From Natrinema caseinilyticum (GTDB taxonomy: Archaea > Halobacteriota > Halobacteria > Halobacteriales > Natrialbaceae): DNA of 64,000 nt. Position 1 is the stretch's first letter. Every line of letters begins with the position of its first letter. A program made the translations under genes and the position numbers. The notes beneath the pieces are model-generated. The model was not told where the DNA came from, searched no databases, and worked only from the letters and a program-made list of their open reading frames with translations. This document shows, one piece after another, positions 26,303 through 34,232 of this stretch. The stretch lies in assembly GCF_024227435.1 (NCBI RefSeq), contig NZ_CP100445.1, positions 1,857,369-1,921,368 of the forward strand. Direction: 5' to 3'.

Positions 26303-27307
26303 ATGTCAGAACAGCTCTGGACAGAGCGCGCTCCCGAGTACCCGCTCGAGTGTGACCACTGTCACTATCCGATTCCCGGCGAACCCGAGGAGACCGACGA
26401 GGGTCGGTACTGTTCGGTCGCCTGTCGCGAAGCCGCCGCCACCGATTCCTCCATGACCGACCCCCACGCCTACAAGCGGATCGCGACGGGCGTCGAACCC
26501 GTCGATTCGCTCGTCCCGAACGGCATCCCGGCGGACTCGTTTCTCCTGTTGCTGGGCGACGAGGGAACCCGACGCGCCGAACTCGGGACCGAACTCGCCT
26601 GGCGAGCGCTCGAGCGGGGCGAACCCGCCATCGTCGTCTCCTTTGCCAATCCGCCGACGGCGACGCTCGAACGATTCTATCAGAACGGCTGGAACGTCCT
26701 CCCGGCGCTCGAGAACGACCGATTGCGAGTCATCGACTGCTACACGCATCGGCTCGACGACCGGTCCGAGTTCCTCGATCGCCGCAACGAGTGGACGGCG
26801 TTCGTCGGCGAAGCCGCCGAAGACGCGATCGTCGAGGTGCGCGATCCCACCGACCGTCGCGAACTGACCAACAGTCTGTACGGCGCACTCGACGACCTCG
26901 AGATGACCGAGACCGGGCTGGTCACGTTGGACTCGCTGGACGAACTCGAGTCGCTGCTCCAGGACCGGCAGATGCACGAGTTGATCAACGACATTCGGGC
27001 CACGATCTGTAAAGCCCGATTCGTCCCGGTCGTCGCCGCCGCCTCGACGGCGAACGAAGACGAGCATCCGGAGGCAGAGTACGTTTTCGACGGGATCGTC
27101 GATCTCAGACTGACGGACCAGTTCGCGCCGGACGCCCGGCTCAAACAGCTCGCAGTGCGCAAACTGATCGGCGCTCAGATCCTGCCCCAGTGGGTCGCCT
27201 ACGACTACGAACCGACCCGCGGGCTGTTCGCGTTCGGCCCAAACGGCGACGCGCGACAGCGGTACGATCTCGGAAACGGTTCTCAACAGTCGAACCAGCC
27301 ACAGTAG
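26303..27307 (+). CDS. RecA/KaiC-like (HTR-like) signalling protein with N-terminal zinc motif
   Basis: The 334-residue protein starts with a short zinc-ribbon or TRASH-like motif (CDHCHYPIPG, then YCSVAC, residues 17-46). A RecA-superfamily domain related to RAD55/KaiC follows: TGVEPVDSLVPNGIPADSFLLLLGD, AIVVSFANPP, RLRVIDCYTHRLDD and TGLVTLDSLDELESLL. The position of the Walker A P-loop reads LLGDEGTRRAEL instead of GxxGxGKT, so ATP binding is doubtful. Haloarchaea have many such proteins, sometimes called HTR-like, and their role in signalling is a guess. The ATG at 26303 gives the N-terminus MSEQLW. Confidence 0.75.
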   Translation: MSEQLWTERAPEYPLECDHCHYPIPGEPEETDEGRYCSVACREAAATDSSMTDPHAYKRIATGVEPVDSLVPNGIPADSFLLLLGDEGTRRAELGTELAWRALERGEPAIVVSFANPPTATLERFYQNGWNVLPALENDRLRVIDCYTHRLDDRSEFLDRRNEWTAFVGEAAEDAIVEVRDPTDRRELTNSLYGALDDLEMTETGLVTLDSLDELESLLQDRQMHELINDIRATICKARFVPVVAAASTANEDEHPEAEYVFDGIVDLRLTDQFAPDARLKQLAVRKLIGAQILPQWVAYDYEPTRGLFAFGPNGDARQRYDLGNGSQQSNQPQ

Positions 27308-27355
27308 CCGGACCGACGGGCGCCAGGACGGCCCATCGGGGACCCGCCCGACCCG

Positions 27356-27805
27356 TCACTCGAGACCGAACCCGCCTCCGCGCCGACAGCGACGGCGGCG
27401 GTTCTTCGTTCGGATCGTGCCCACGAGACCGGGCGATCCCGTCGCCACGGGCAGTCCGAATTCGGACGGCACCAGCGAAGCGAGGGTCATCAGTCCGGCA
27501 GCCAGCGAAATCGCGGGGGACAGTACGGCCAGCGAACGGGAGGCGAGTACGGAGGCACCCGGCACGGCGGGAACGGGGAAACGCAACAGTACGACCGTGG
27601 ACGAGGTCGAGGTGACACCGACAGCTTCGCCGGTCGGTCGGACCGCGAACGGTCGAGCAGCGGCCCCCAGTACCGCCAGCCACGACGATCGGAACACGGC
27701 GACTGGACGGATACCCGTGAGTCGAACCGAGGCCGATCGAGCGGTGAGAGCGACCGGAACCAGCAACTCGAGGACGACGACATGAGCAACCGCCGGCACG
27801 TCCAC
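27356..27805 (-). CDS. Possible small membrane protein
   Basis: A 149-residue frame starting with GTG at 27803-27805 has three or four hydrophobic stretches (PAVAHVVVLELLVPVAL, VFRSSWLAVLGAAARP, SLAVLSPAISLAAGLMTLA) and a basic tail of arginines. The frame remains open upstream, so the true start is unsure. The opposite-strand frame over the same DNA is serine/threonine-rich and less convincing. No family is recognised. Its place, convergent with the KaiC-like gene and divergent from the AhpD-like gene, would fit a real gene. Confidence 0.35.
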   Translation of the reverse strand: MDVPAVAHVVVLELLVPVALTARSASVRLTGIRPVAVFRSSWLAVLGAAARPFAVRPTGEAVGVTSTSSTVVLLRFPVPAVPGASVLASRSLAVLSPAISLAAGLMTLASLVPSEFGLPVATGSPGLVGTIRTKNRRRRCRRGGGFGLE

Positions 27806-27922
27806 GAGCGAGATCCGACTCCCGGGTCCGATCGGTCCCGCGACGAGGGCTACCGCTCTCGATGACGACGGGTCACCCAGCGTCTCGCCCGTCGTCGATC
27901 GTCGTTGAAAATTCGCCTGCGG

Positions 27923-27930
27923 AATTATTA
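27923..27930 (+). promoter_or_regulatory. TATA-like element of the AhpD-like gene
   Basis: The sequence aattatta is centred about 28 bases before the GTG at 27954 and supports a leaderless transcript from that start. Confidence 0.5.
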
Positions 27931-27953
27931 CCGGGGCTTTCGAAACTGGAATC

Positions 27954-28565
27954 GTGAGCGAACCAGATTCCGACTCGGAACCAGAATCGAATCCCGAACT
28001 GGACGACGACGCGATGGGTCAATTTCCCGTGCCGGCGTTCGAGGACCTGCCCGCGGACCTCCAGGATCGAATCGTCGAAGAGACCGACAGCGCCGGATTC
28101 ACGCCGAACGTGTTCTCGGCGTTCGCGTACAAACCTTCGCACTTCCGGGCGTTTTTCGAGTACCACGACGCGCTCGTCGAAGACACCGCTCTCGAGCGCG
28201 AAGAGATCGAGATGATCGTCGTCGCCGTCTCCGGCGTCAACCACTGTTACTACTGCAACGTCGCCCACGGGGCGCTCGTTCGCATCTACGCCGACGATCC
28301 GACGTTAGCCGACCAGCTGATCGCGAACTACCGGACGGCCGATATCGACGATGCCCACCGGACGATGCTCGACGTGGCCGTCAAACTCACCGAGCGGCCG
28401 ATGGAGGTCGAACCCGCCGACCTCGAGGCTCTGCGCGAGGCCGGTTTCAGCGAAGAGGCTATCTGGGACATCGGCGCCGTCACCGCCTACTACAACCTGA
28501 GCAATCGCATGGCGACCTTCGCAGAAATGCTGCCGAACGACGAGTTTCACACGCTCGGCCGGTAG
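27954..28565 (+). CDS. AhpD-like/carboxymuconolactone decarboxylase-family peroxidase-related protein
   Basis: The 203-residue protein has a disordered acidic N-terminus (about 25 residues) and then the all-helical AhpD-like fold. The redox motif lies in NHCYYCNVAHGAL: the CxxC pair followed by a histidine is the signature of the peroxidase-related group. FSAFAYKPSHFRAFFEYHDALV and the C-terminal VTAYYNLSNRMATFAEML also fit this group. It is expected to reduce peroxides or similar oxidants using thiols; the partner is unknown. It starts with GTG at 27954 and is followed by a long intergenic stretch. Confidence 0.88.
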   Translation: MSEPDSDSEPESNPELDDDAMGQFPVPAFEDLPADLQDRIVEETDSAGFTPNVFSAFAYKPSHFRAFFEYHDALVEDTALEREEIEMIVVAVSGVNHCYYCNVAHGALVRIYADDPTLADQLIANYRTADIDDAHRTMLDVAVKLTERPMEVEPADLEALREAGFSEEAIWDIGAVTAYYNLSNRMATFAEMLPNDEFHTLGR

Positions 28566-28663
28566 TGGCCTGCGGGTGTCGGTGAAAGCCGACCGCAGAT
28601 AATGTATTTTGACTTACGTGTTATTAGAAATGGCTAAATATTAAATTAGACAAGGTGAAAGTA

Positions 28664-29010
28664 GTGGCCGTGAACGGAGGTGATCAATCGACGAATTCGG
28701 CAAAGATCGACCCGACTATCTCCGCTACCGGGACCGACCGTGCCAGGTTGTAGCCGCCCGGTAGCCAGCGGAAGCCGACACGAGGATACGGCGAGACAAC
28801 TCCACCCCGGTCAGCCAACGTATCCCCGGTCGGTAATCGAGCTCCTGAAACCATGTGACATTCCGCTGTTTTGCCGACCACAGCCACTATCTATCCCTGA
28901 ACGGCGATCCGACCGTTACTATCGACGCCATCGAAGACGACCGAATAGACGATCTGGTGTCACACTTGTTGCAGAGCCAATCCGTGTTCGTCGGGCTGCA
29001 GCCACGGTAG
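28664..29010 (+). pseudogene. Possible decayed small gene
   Basis: An AT-rich TATA-like patch (aaatattaaatt, about 28636-28648) is followed at 28664 by GTG and a 29-residue frame that stops at 28751. A second frame, offset by two bases, runs from GTG at 28855 to a stop at 29010 and has protein-like sequence (DPTVTIDAIEDDRIDDLVSH). Together they would fit one small gene of about 115 residues broken by a stop and a frameshift. I do not recognise the family. It could also be chance; GC content is lower than in neighbouring genes. Confidence 0.25.
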
Positions 29011-29110
29011 AGTGGCGTCTCGCCGCGTGACGCCCGGTCGGGGACGAGCACTATCCGTCCGAAACGTGGTGCGAAAATTGTACTGCAGTCCGATCCGAAT
29101 CCACCCTCGG
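29011..29110. other. Short intergenic region 3' of gltB
   Basis: No gene or clear terminator is visible between the possible decayed gene and the end of gltB. Confidence 0.3.
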
Positions 29111-32100
29111 TCAGTCGTCGCTCGTCGCGACGTTGGCCGCCCCGGTCTCGAGGTCGGCCTCGGGCGCACCGGGCAGTTCGTTGCGGACGTCGTCCGATCC
29201 CTGCTCGGTGATCGCCTCGTGGTAGGCCTCGGGCATGACCTTCACGAACGCGTCGAGCGAGCGCTCCCAGTTCTCGAGGAGGTGCTGTCCGCGCTCGGAA
29301 CCGGTGTATGCCACGTGGTTCTCGACGAGTCGCCGGAGCATCTGTTCGTCTTTTTCCTCGAGGTCGTCGTGGAGGGAGACCATGCCGGTGTTGGCTTTCG
29401 CGGCCAACTCCCGGTCGGGGTCGTAGACGTACGCGACGCCGCCGGACATGCCGGCGGCGAAGTTTTTGCCGGTGTCGCCGAGGACGGCCACGACGCCGCC
29501 GGTCATGTACTCACAGCCGTGGTCGCCGACGCCCTCGACGACGGCCTTGGCGCCGGAGTTTCGGACCGCGAATCGTTCGCCGGCGACGCCGTTTACGTAC
29601 AGTTGCCCGTCGGTTGCACCGTACAGTGCGACGTTGCCGATCGCGACGTTCTCGGTCGGATCGTACGCGGCGGTTTCGGGGGTCCGGATCGTGAGCGTGC
29701 CGCCCGAGAGACCCTTGCCGACGTAATCGTTCGCGCTGCCATCCAGGTGCATCGAGACGCCGCTCGCGAGGAACGCACCGAAGCTCTGGCCGGCGGTTCC
29801 CTCGAGGTCGACGGTGATCGTGTCGTCGGGGAGACCGGGTTCACCGTACCGGCTGGTGATGCGGTTCGAGAGCATCGCGCCGACGGTGCGGTCGACGTTC
29901 GTGACCTGCGTCTCGAGCGAGACCGGGTCCTGGTTCTCGATGGCGTCTGCCGCGGCGTCGATGAGCTCCCGATCGAGCTGGTCCTCGAGTTCGTGATCTT
30001 GCTCGCGGATCTTCCGGCGGACCTCGTTTCCGGGGTCTGCGAGCACGTCCGAGAGGTCGACGTTGCGGGCCTTCGGGTGGTCGACGTCGGCGCGCTGGGC
30101 GAGGACGTCGACCTGACCGACCATCTCGTCGACGGTTCGGAAGCCGAGTTCGGCCATGATCTCGCGCAGTTCCTGGGCGATGAACGTCATGTAGTTGATG
30201 ACGTGTTCGGGTTCCCCGGGGAATCGCTTGCGCAGATCCTCGCGCTGCGTGGCGACGCCGACTGGGCAGGTGTTCTTGTGACACTGTCGGGCCATCACGC
30301 AGCCGCTGGTGACGAGCGATGCGGTGCCGAAGATGTACTCCTCGGCACCGAGCAGGGCTGCAACGGCGACGTCGCGGCCGGTTTTCATCCCGCCGTCGGT
30401 CGAGACGCGGATGCGGTCGCGAAGACCCGTCGCACAGAGCATCTGGTTGGCTTCGGCGAGGCCGAGTTCCCACGGGAGCCCGGCGCTCTTGATCGACGTA
30501 CGCGGCGAGGCACCCGTGCCGCCGGAGTGACCCGAGATGTGGACCACGTCGGCGTTGGCCTTCGCGACGCCGGCGGCGACCGTGCCGATGCCGGCCTCGG
30601 AGACGAGTTTGACGTTGATGTCCGCGTCCTCGTTTGCGGCCTTCAGATCGAAGATCAGCTGTTTGAGGTCCTCGATCGAGTAGATGTCGTGAAGCGGCGG
30701 CGGGGAGATGAGGCCCACACCGGGGGTCGACTTCCTGACGTGGGCGATCATCTCGTTGACCTTCGAACCGGGGAGGTGACCGCCCTCACCGGGCTTCGAA
30801 CCCTGGGCCATCTTGATCTGCAGTTCGTCGGCGTTCGAGAGGTACGTCGACGTAACGCCGAACCGACCCGACGCGACCTGTTTGACGTTGCACTCGCGCT
30901 CGGTGTCGAACCGCTCCGGCGGTTCGCCGCCCTCGCCCGAGTTGGATTTGCCGCCGATCCGGTTCATCGCGATCGAGTTGTTCTCGTGGGCCTCCGGCGA
31001 GAGCGAGCCGAGCGACATCGCCGCGGTCGAAAAGCGCTGCACGATGTCCTTGATCGGTTCGACCTCCTCGAGCGGAATCGGGTCGCGATCGGAGTCGAAC
31101 TCGAGCAGCCCGCGCAGGGTCTGGAGGTTCTGCTGCTGGTCGTTGATCAATTCGGCGAAGTCCTGATAGCGCTCGTAATCGTTCGAGCGGACGGCCTGCT
31201 GGATCGCGCCGACGGTCTCGGGGTTCCACTGGTGGTAGATCCCGTTCGATCGGTGTTCGAACTCGCCCTGGCGGTCGAGGTCGGGTTCTTCGTCGTCGCT
31301 TCCGAACCCGGTTGCGTGGCGCTCGCGAAGGTCGTCCTCGATTTCGGCGAGACCGATCCCTCCGGTTCGGTTCTCGGTGCCCTCGAAGTACTTTGCGACG
31401 AGATCGGAATCGAGCCCGACGGCTTCGAAGATCTGGGCGCCCTGGTAGCTCTCGACCGTCGAGATCCCCATCTTGGCCATGATTTTCAACAGCCCGTCTT
31501 CGACCGCGCCCACGTAGGCGTCGATGGCGACCCCAGTATCGGCACCGTCGGGGCCGGCGGTGATGTCTTCGATCGTCTGGTACGCCAGGTACGGGTTGAT
31601 CGCACCAGCGCCGTAGCCGACCAGGGTCGCGAAGTGGTGAACGGTCCGGGGATCGGCGGACTCGACGACGAGGCCGACGTGGTTACGCAGTCCGTTGCGC
31701 ACGAGGTGGTGGTGGACCGCACCGGTTGCGAGCAGACTCGGGATCGCGATCCGGTCCCCGTCGACCCCCCGATCCGAGAGGACGATGACGTCGTTGCCCG
31801 CTTCGATCGCGTCGACGGCGTCCTCGCGGACGCGTTCGATCGCCGCCTCGAGGTCGGTCCCGAGGTCCTCGCTCGCGGATTCGTAGGTGATGTCGACCGT
31901 CGCCGCGGTGATTCCGTTCGCCGAACAATCGCGGATCGACTCGAGTTCGGTGTCGGTCAAAATCGGCGAATCGAGGACGAGTTGGCGGGCGTGTTCGGGC
32001 GATTCGTCGAGGAGATTTCGCTGGAAGCCGAGTCGGCTCTCCATGGAGGTGACGAGTTCCTCGCGGATGTAGTCGAGCGGCGGGTTGGTGACCTGGGCGA

Positions 32101-33760
32101 ACAGCTGCTTGAAGTACGAGAAGAGCGGCCGGTTGAACTCCGTCAGCACCGACAGGGGCGTGTCGTCGCCCATCGAGCCGACGGGGTCTTTCCCCTTCTG
32201 GGTCATCGGCTCGATCATGTTCTCGAGTTCGTCGTGCGTGTAGCCGAAGGCGGCCTGGTACTCGCGAAGACTCGAGAGTTCCCGCTGGGGCGTGGGGTCG
32301 TTCGACGCCCGGATGTCGTCCAGGTGAACCTGTTCCTGGGCGACCCAGTCGCCGTATCGGTCGTCGGTCAGGTCCTCGAAGACTTCGTCGTCGGGGATAA
32401 CGCGTCCTTCGGCAGGGTCCGCGAGGAACAGCTGGCCGGGCTGGAGGCGGCCGCGCTCTTCGATGTTTTCGGGCTCGGTCTCGAGCGCGCCGGCCTCGCT
32501 CGCCATGATCAGTCGGTTGTCCGTCGTCACGTCGTACCGGCAGGGTCGGAGACCGTTACGATCGAGGACGGCACCGACGCGTTCGCCGTCGGTCGCCGCG
32601 ACGAGCGCGGGACCGTCCCACGGCTCGACGAGCGAGGCGTGGAAATCGTACCAGTCCTTGCGGTCGTCGTCCATCGCGTCGTCGCCGCGCCACGCTTCGG
32701 GGACGAGCATCCGCAGGGCGTGTTCGAGGTCGCGACCGTCCTGCATGAGCAGTTCGAGCGCGTTATCGACGCTCGCGGTATCGGACTGATCGGGATCGTC
32801 GATGATCGGCTTGGCCGCCTCGATCGCTCGCGAGCGCTGCCCGCTTTCGCTTTCCGTGGAACCACGTTCCACGCAGTCCTCTAAGACGTCGCTCTCGATG
32901 TCCGTCTCACGAGCGCGCATCCAGTTGATGTTGCCCTGGATGGTGTTGAACTCGCCGTTGTGGATGATGTTCCGATACGGGTGGGCGAGGTGCCAGGCGC
33001 CGAGCGTATTCGTCGAGAACCGCTCGTGAACCATCGCAAACGTCGACTCCATTCGGGGGTCGGTGAGATCCGGATAGTACGTCGGTACCTGCTCGCCCTT
33101 GAGCAGGCCCTTGTAGACGATCGTTTTCGAGTCGAGCGAGCAGACGTAGAAGCGGTCGGCGCCGTCGGGTTCGGCCTCCTCTCCGCGAGCGTCGCGACCG
33201 GAGGCTCGGTGAGCGCGTTGCTCGACGGCGTTCTCGAGCGCGCGTCGAGCGACGTAGAGCCGTCGGTCGAAGTCGTCGCCGGAAACGTCGTCTTCGGGTG
33301 TGACGACGACCTGTCGGACGTCGGGCTCCGAATCGACGGCCGTCTTCCCGAGATGTTCGTTGTCGGTCGGAACGTCTCGCCACTCGAGGACGTCGAGGTC
33401 GTACGTGTCGAAGGTATCCTCAATCAGAGAGACGAGTTCGTCGCGCGTCGCGGCGTCCTGTGGGAAAAAGAGAGAACCGACGGCGTAGGTGTCCGGCAGA
33501 TCAGCTTCGAGAACGTCTCGAAAGAACGAATCGGGCATCTGGAGCATGATGCCGGCCCCGTCGCCGGTGTCTTTTTCCGCACCGGTCGTCCCGCGATGTT
33601 CGAGATTGACGAGCAAGTCGAGTCCGTCGGCGACGACGTCGTGACCCCCATCCCCATCGAGGTCCATGACGACGCCGACGCCGCAGTTCGACCGTGCGTC
33701 CTCGGGGTCGGCAAGCCCCGTCGAGCGCTCGGTGGATGACGCTATCTGTGGTTGTGGCAT
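29111..33760 (-). CDS. gltB: Glutamate synthase large subunit
   Basis: The 1549-residue enzyme converts glutamine and 2-oxoglutarate to two glutamates. After a propeptide of about 26 residues the glutaminase domain begins with CGVGVVMDL, whose cysteine is the usual N-terminal nucleophile. The central domain and the FMN-binding synthase domain follow: VKLVSEAGIGTVAAGVAKA and SGHSGGTGASPRTS, with the 3Fe-4S cysteines in CVMARQCHKNTCPVGVATQ. The C-terminal GXGXG beta-helix domain includes NYVGKGLSGGTLTI and GEYMTGG-like repeats. No small subunit (gltD) is adjacent, so ferredoxin is the likely electron donor. The ATG at 33758-33760 lies about 25 bases after a TATA-like element. Confidence 0.96.
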   Translation of the reverse strand: MPQPQIASSTERSTGLADPEDARSNCGVGVVMDLDGDGGHDVVADGLDLLVNLEHRGTTGAEKDTGDGAGIMLQMPDSFFRDVLEADLPDTYAVGSLFFPQDAATRDELVSLIEDTFDTYDLDVLEWRDVPTDNEHLGKTAVDSEPDVRQVVVTPEDDVSGDDFDRRLYVARRALENAVEQRAHRASGRDARGEEAEPDGADRFYVCSLDSKTIVYKGLLKGEQVPTYYPDLTDPRMESTFAMVHERFSTNTLGAWHLAHPYRNIIHNGEFNTIQGNINWMRARETDIESDVLEDCVERGSTESESGQRSRAIEAAKPIIDDPDQSDTASVDNALELLMQDGRDLEHALRMLVPEAWRGDDAMDDDRKDWYDFHASLVEPWDGPALVAATDGERVGAVLDRNGLRPCRYDVTTDNRLIMASEAGALETEPENIEERGRLQPGQLFLADPAEGRVIPDDEVFEDLTDDRYGDWVAQEQVHLDDIRASNDPTPQRELSSLREYQAAFGYTHDELENMIEPMTQKGKDPVGSMGDDTPLSVLTEFNRPLFSYFKQLFAQVTNPPLDYIREELVTSMESRLGFQRNLLDESPEHARQLVLDSPILTDTELESIRDCSANGITAATVDITYESASEDLGTDLEAAIERVREDAVDAIEAGNDVIVLSDRGVDGDRIAIPSLLATGAVHHHLVRNGLRNHVGLVVESADPRTVHHFATLVGYGAGAINPYLAYQTIEDITAGPDGADTGVAIDAYVGAVEDGLLKIMAKMGISTVESYQGAQIFEAVGLDSDLVAKYFEGTENRTGGIGLAEIEDDLRERHATGFGSDDEEPDLDRQGEFEHRSNGIYHQWNPETVGAIQQAVRSNDYERYQDFAELINDQQQNLQTLRGLLEFDSDRDPIPLEEVEPIKDIVQRFSTAAMSLGSLSPEAHENNSIAMNRIGGKSNSGEGGEPPERFDTERECNVKQVASGRFGVTSTYLSNADELQIKMAQGSKPGEGGHLPGSKVNEMIAHVRKSTPGVGLISPPPLHDIYSIEDLKQLIFDLKAANEDADINVKLVSEAGIGTVAAGVAKANADVVHISGHSGGTGASPRTSIKSAGLPWELGLAEANQMLCATGLRDRIRVSTDGGMKTGRDVAVAALLGAEEYIFGTASLVTSGCVMARQCHKNTCPVGVATQREDLRKRFPGEPEHVINYMTFIAQELREIMAELGFRTVDEMVGQVDVLAQRADVDHPKARNVDLSDVLADPGNEVRRKIREQDHELEDQLDRELIDAAADAIENQDPVSLETQVTNVDRTVGAMLSNRITSRYGEPGLPDDTITVDLEGTAGQSFGAFLASGVSMHLDGSANDYVGKGLSGGTLTIRTPETAAYDPTENVAIGNVALYGATDGQLYVNGVAGERFAVRNSGAKAVVEGVGDHGCEYMTGGVVAVLGDTGKNFAAGMSGGVAYVYDPDRELAAKANTGMVSLHDDLEEKDEQMLRRLVENHVAYTGSERGQHLLENWERSLDAFVKVMPEAYHEAITEQGSDDVRNELPGAPEADLETGAANVATSDD

Positions 33761-33780
33761 ACACAGGCATAGCCGAATCA

Positions 33781-33788
33781 ACTATAAG
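33781..33788 (-). promoter_or_regulatory. TATA-like element of gltB
   Basis: On the minus strand the sequence cttatagt is centred about 25 bases before the gltB ATG, giving a leaderless transcript. The surrounding DNA (33775-33850) is markedly AT-rich for this genome. Confidence 0.55.
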
Positions 33789-34232
33789 AGGCTAACCCAT
33801 TATGACTAAGCGTATTATAAACACATATATACTAATATAAGGCGATGTGTAATCCCTTAATTTGATTGTCGCGGTAAGTCAGATCTCGCAGTCTGCAAGG
33901 ATTCTCGTACTGTTGCAGTCGATGAACAGACCGGTCGTCGAAACCCCCCTCACGGGAAGAAAGACTTCCCGATATCGAGGAATTGTCAGAGACACGTAGT
34001 GTTCACCCACCAAAGTGAACACCACGTATATTTGTAACTCGTGGTCGGGTAAGCAATCTCTGGTTAAACAATTAGGTTTCGGTGAAATGACCAGGGTGGT
34101 TCGATCGTCCTCGATCGAGGGCGACACACGTGCTGATGTACAATCTCAGGGTTTGAGGGGAGCGAAACGACATCGAAGAGAAAGACGGCGGTGGACGTCC
34201 GGATCGGGACGCCCGAGACGAACCGATCGGGT
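33789..34232. other. AT-rich intergenic region upstream of gltB
   Basis: This region of more than 400 bases lies between the gltB promoter and the end of proS. It holds a strong inverted repeat at 33994-34027, listed separately. An 82-codon frame on the minus strand (33879-34127) has no recognisable features, and I do not call it. A TATA-like gtatatttgt at 34026-34035 on the plus strand has no clear gene behind it. Confidence 0.5.
33994..34027. repeat. 13-bp inverted repeat with 8-base loop
   Basis: The arms acgtagtgttcac (33994-34006) and gtgaacaccacgt (34015-34027) pair at 12 of 13 positions around the loop ccaccaaa. It lies 234 bases upstream of the gltB start and 205 bases beyond the proS stop. 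There is no T-run on either side, so it does not look like an intrinsic terminator; an operator or an RNA structure is possible. Confidence 0.7.

Noticed and set aside
29012-32884. A 1290-codon plus-strand open frame opposite gltB
   Set aside because: It is the antisense shadow of a clear 1549-residue glutamate synthase; its translation is arginine/valine/aspartate-biased with no domain.
34007-34014. ccaccaaa in the loop of the inverted repeat as a tRNA 3' end
   Set aside because: There is no acceptor stem or T-arm around it; the bases are only the loop of the inverted repeat.
33879-34127. An 82-codon minus-strand frame between gltB and proS
   Set aside because: No recognisable motif, no promoter at the expected place, and it runs through the inverted repeat.
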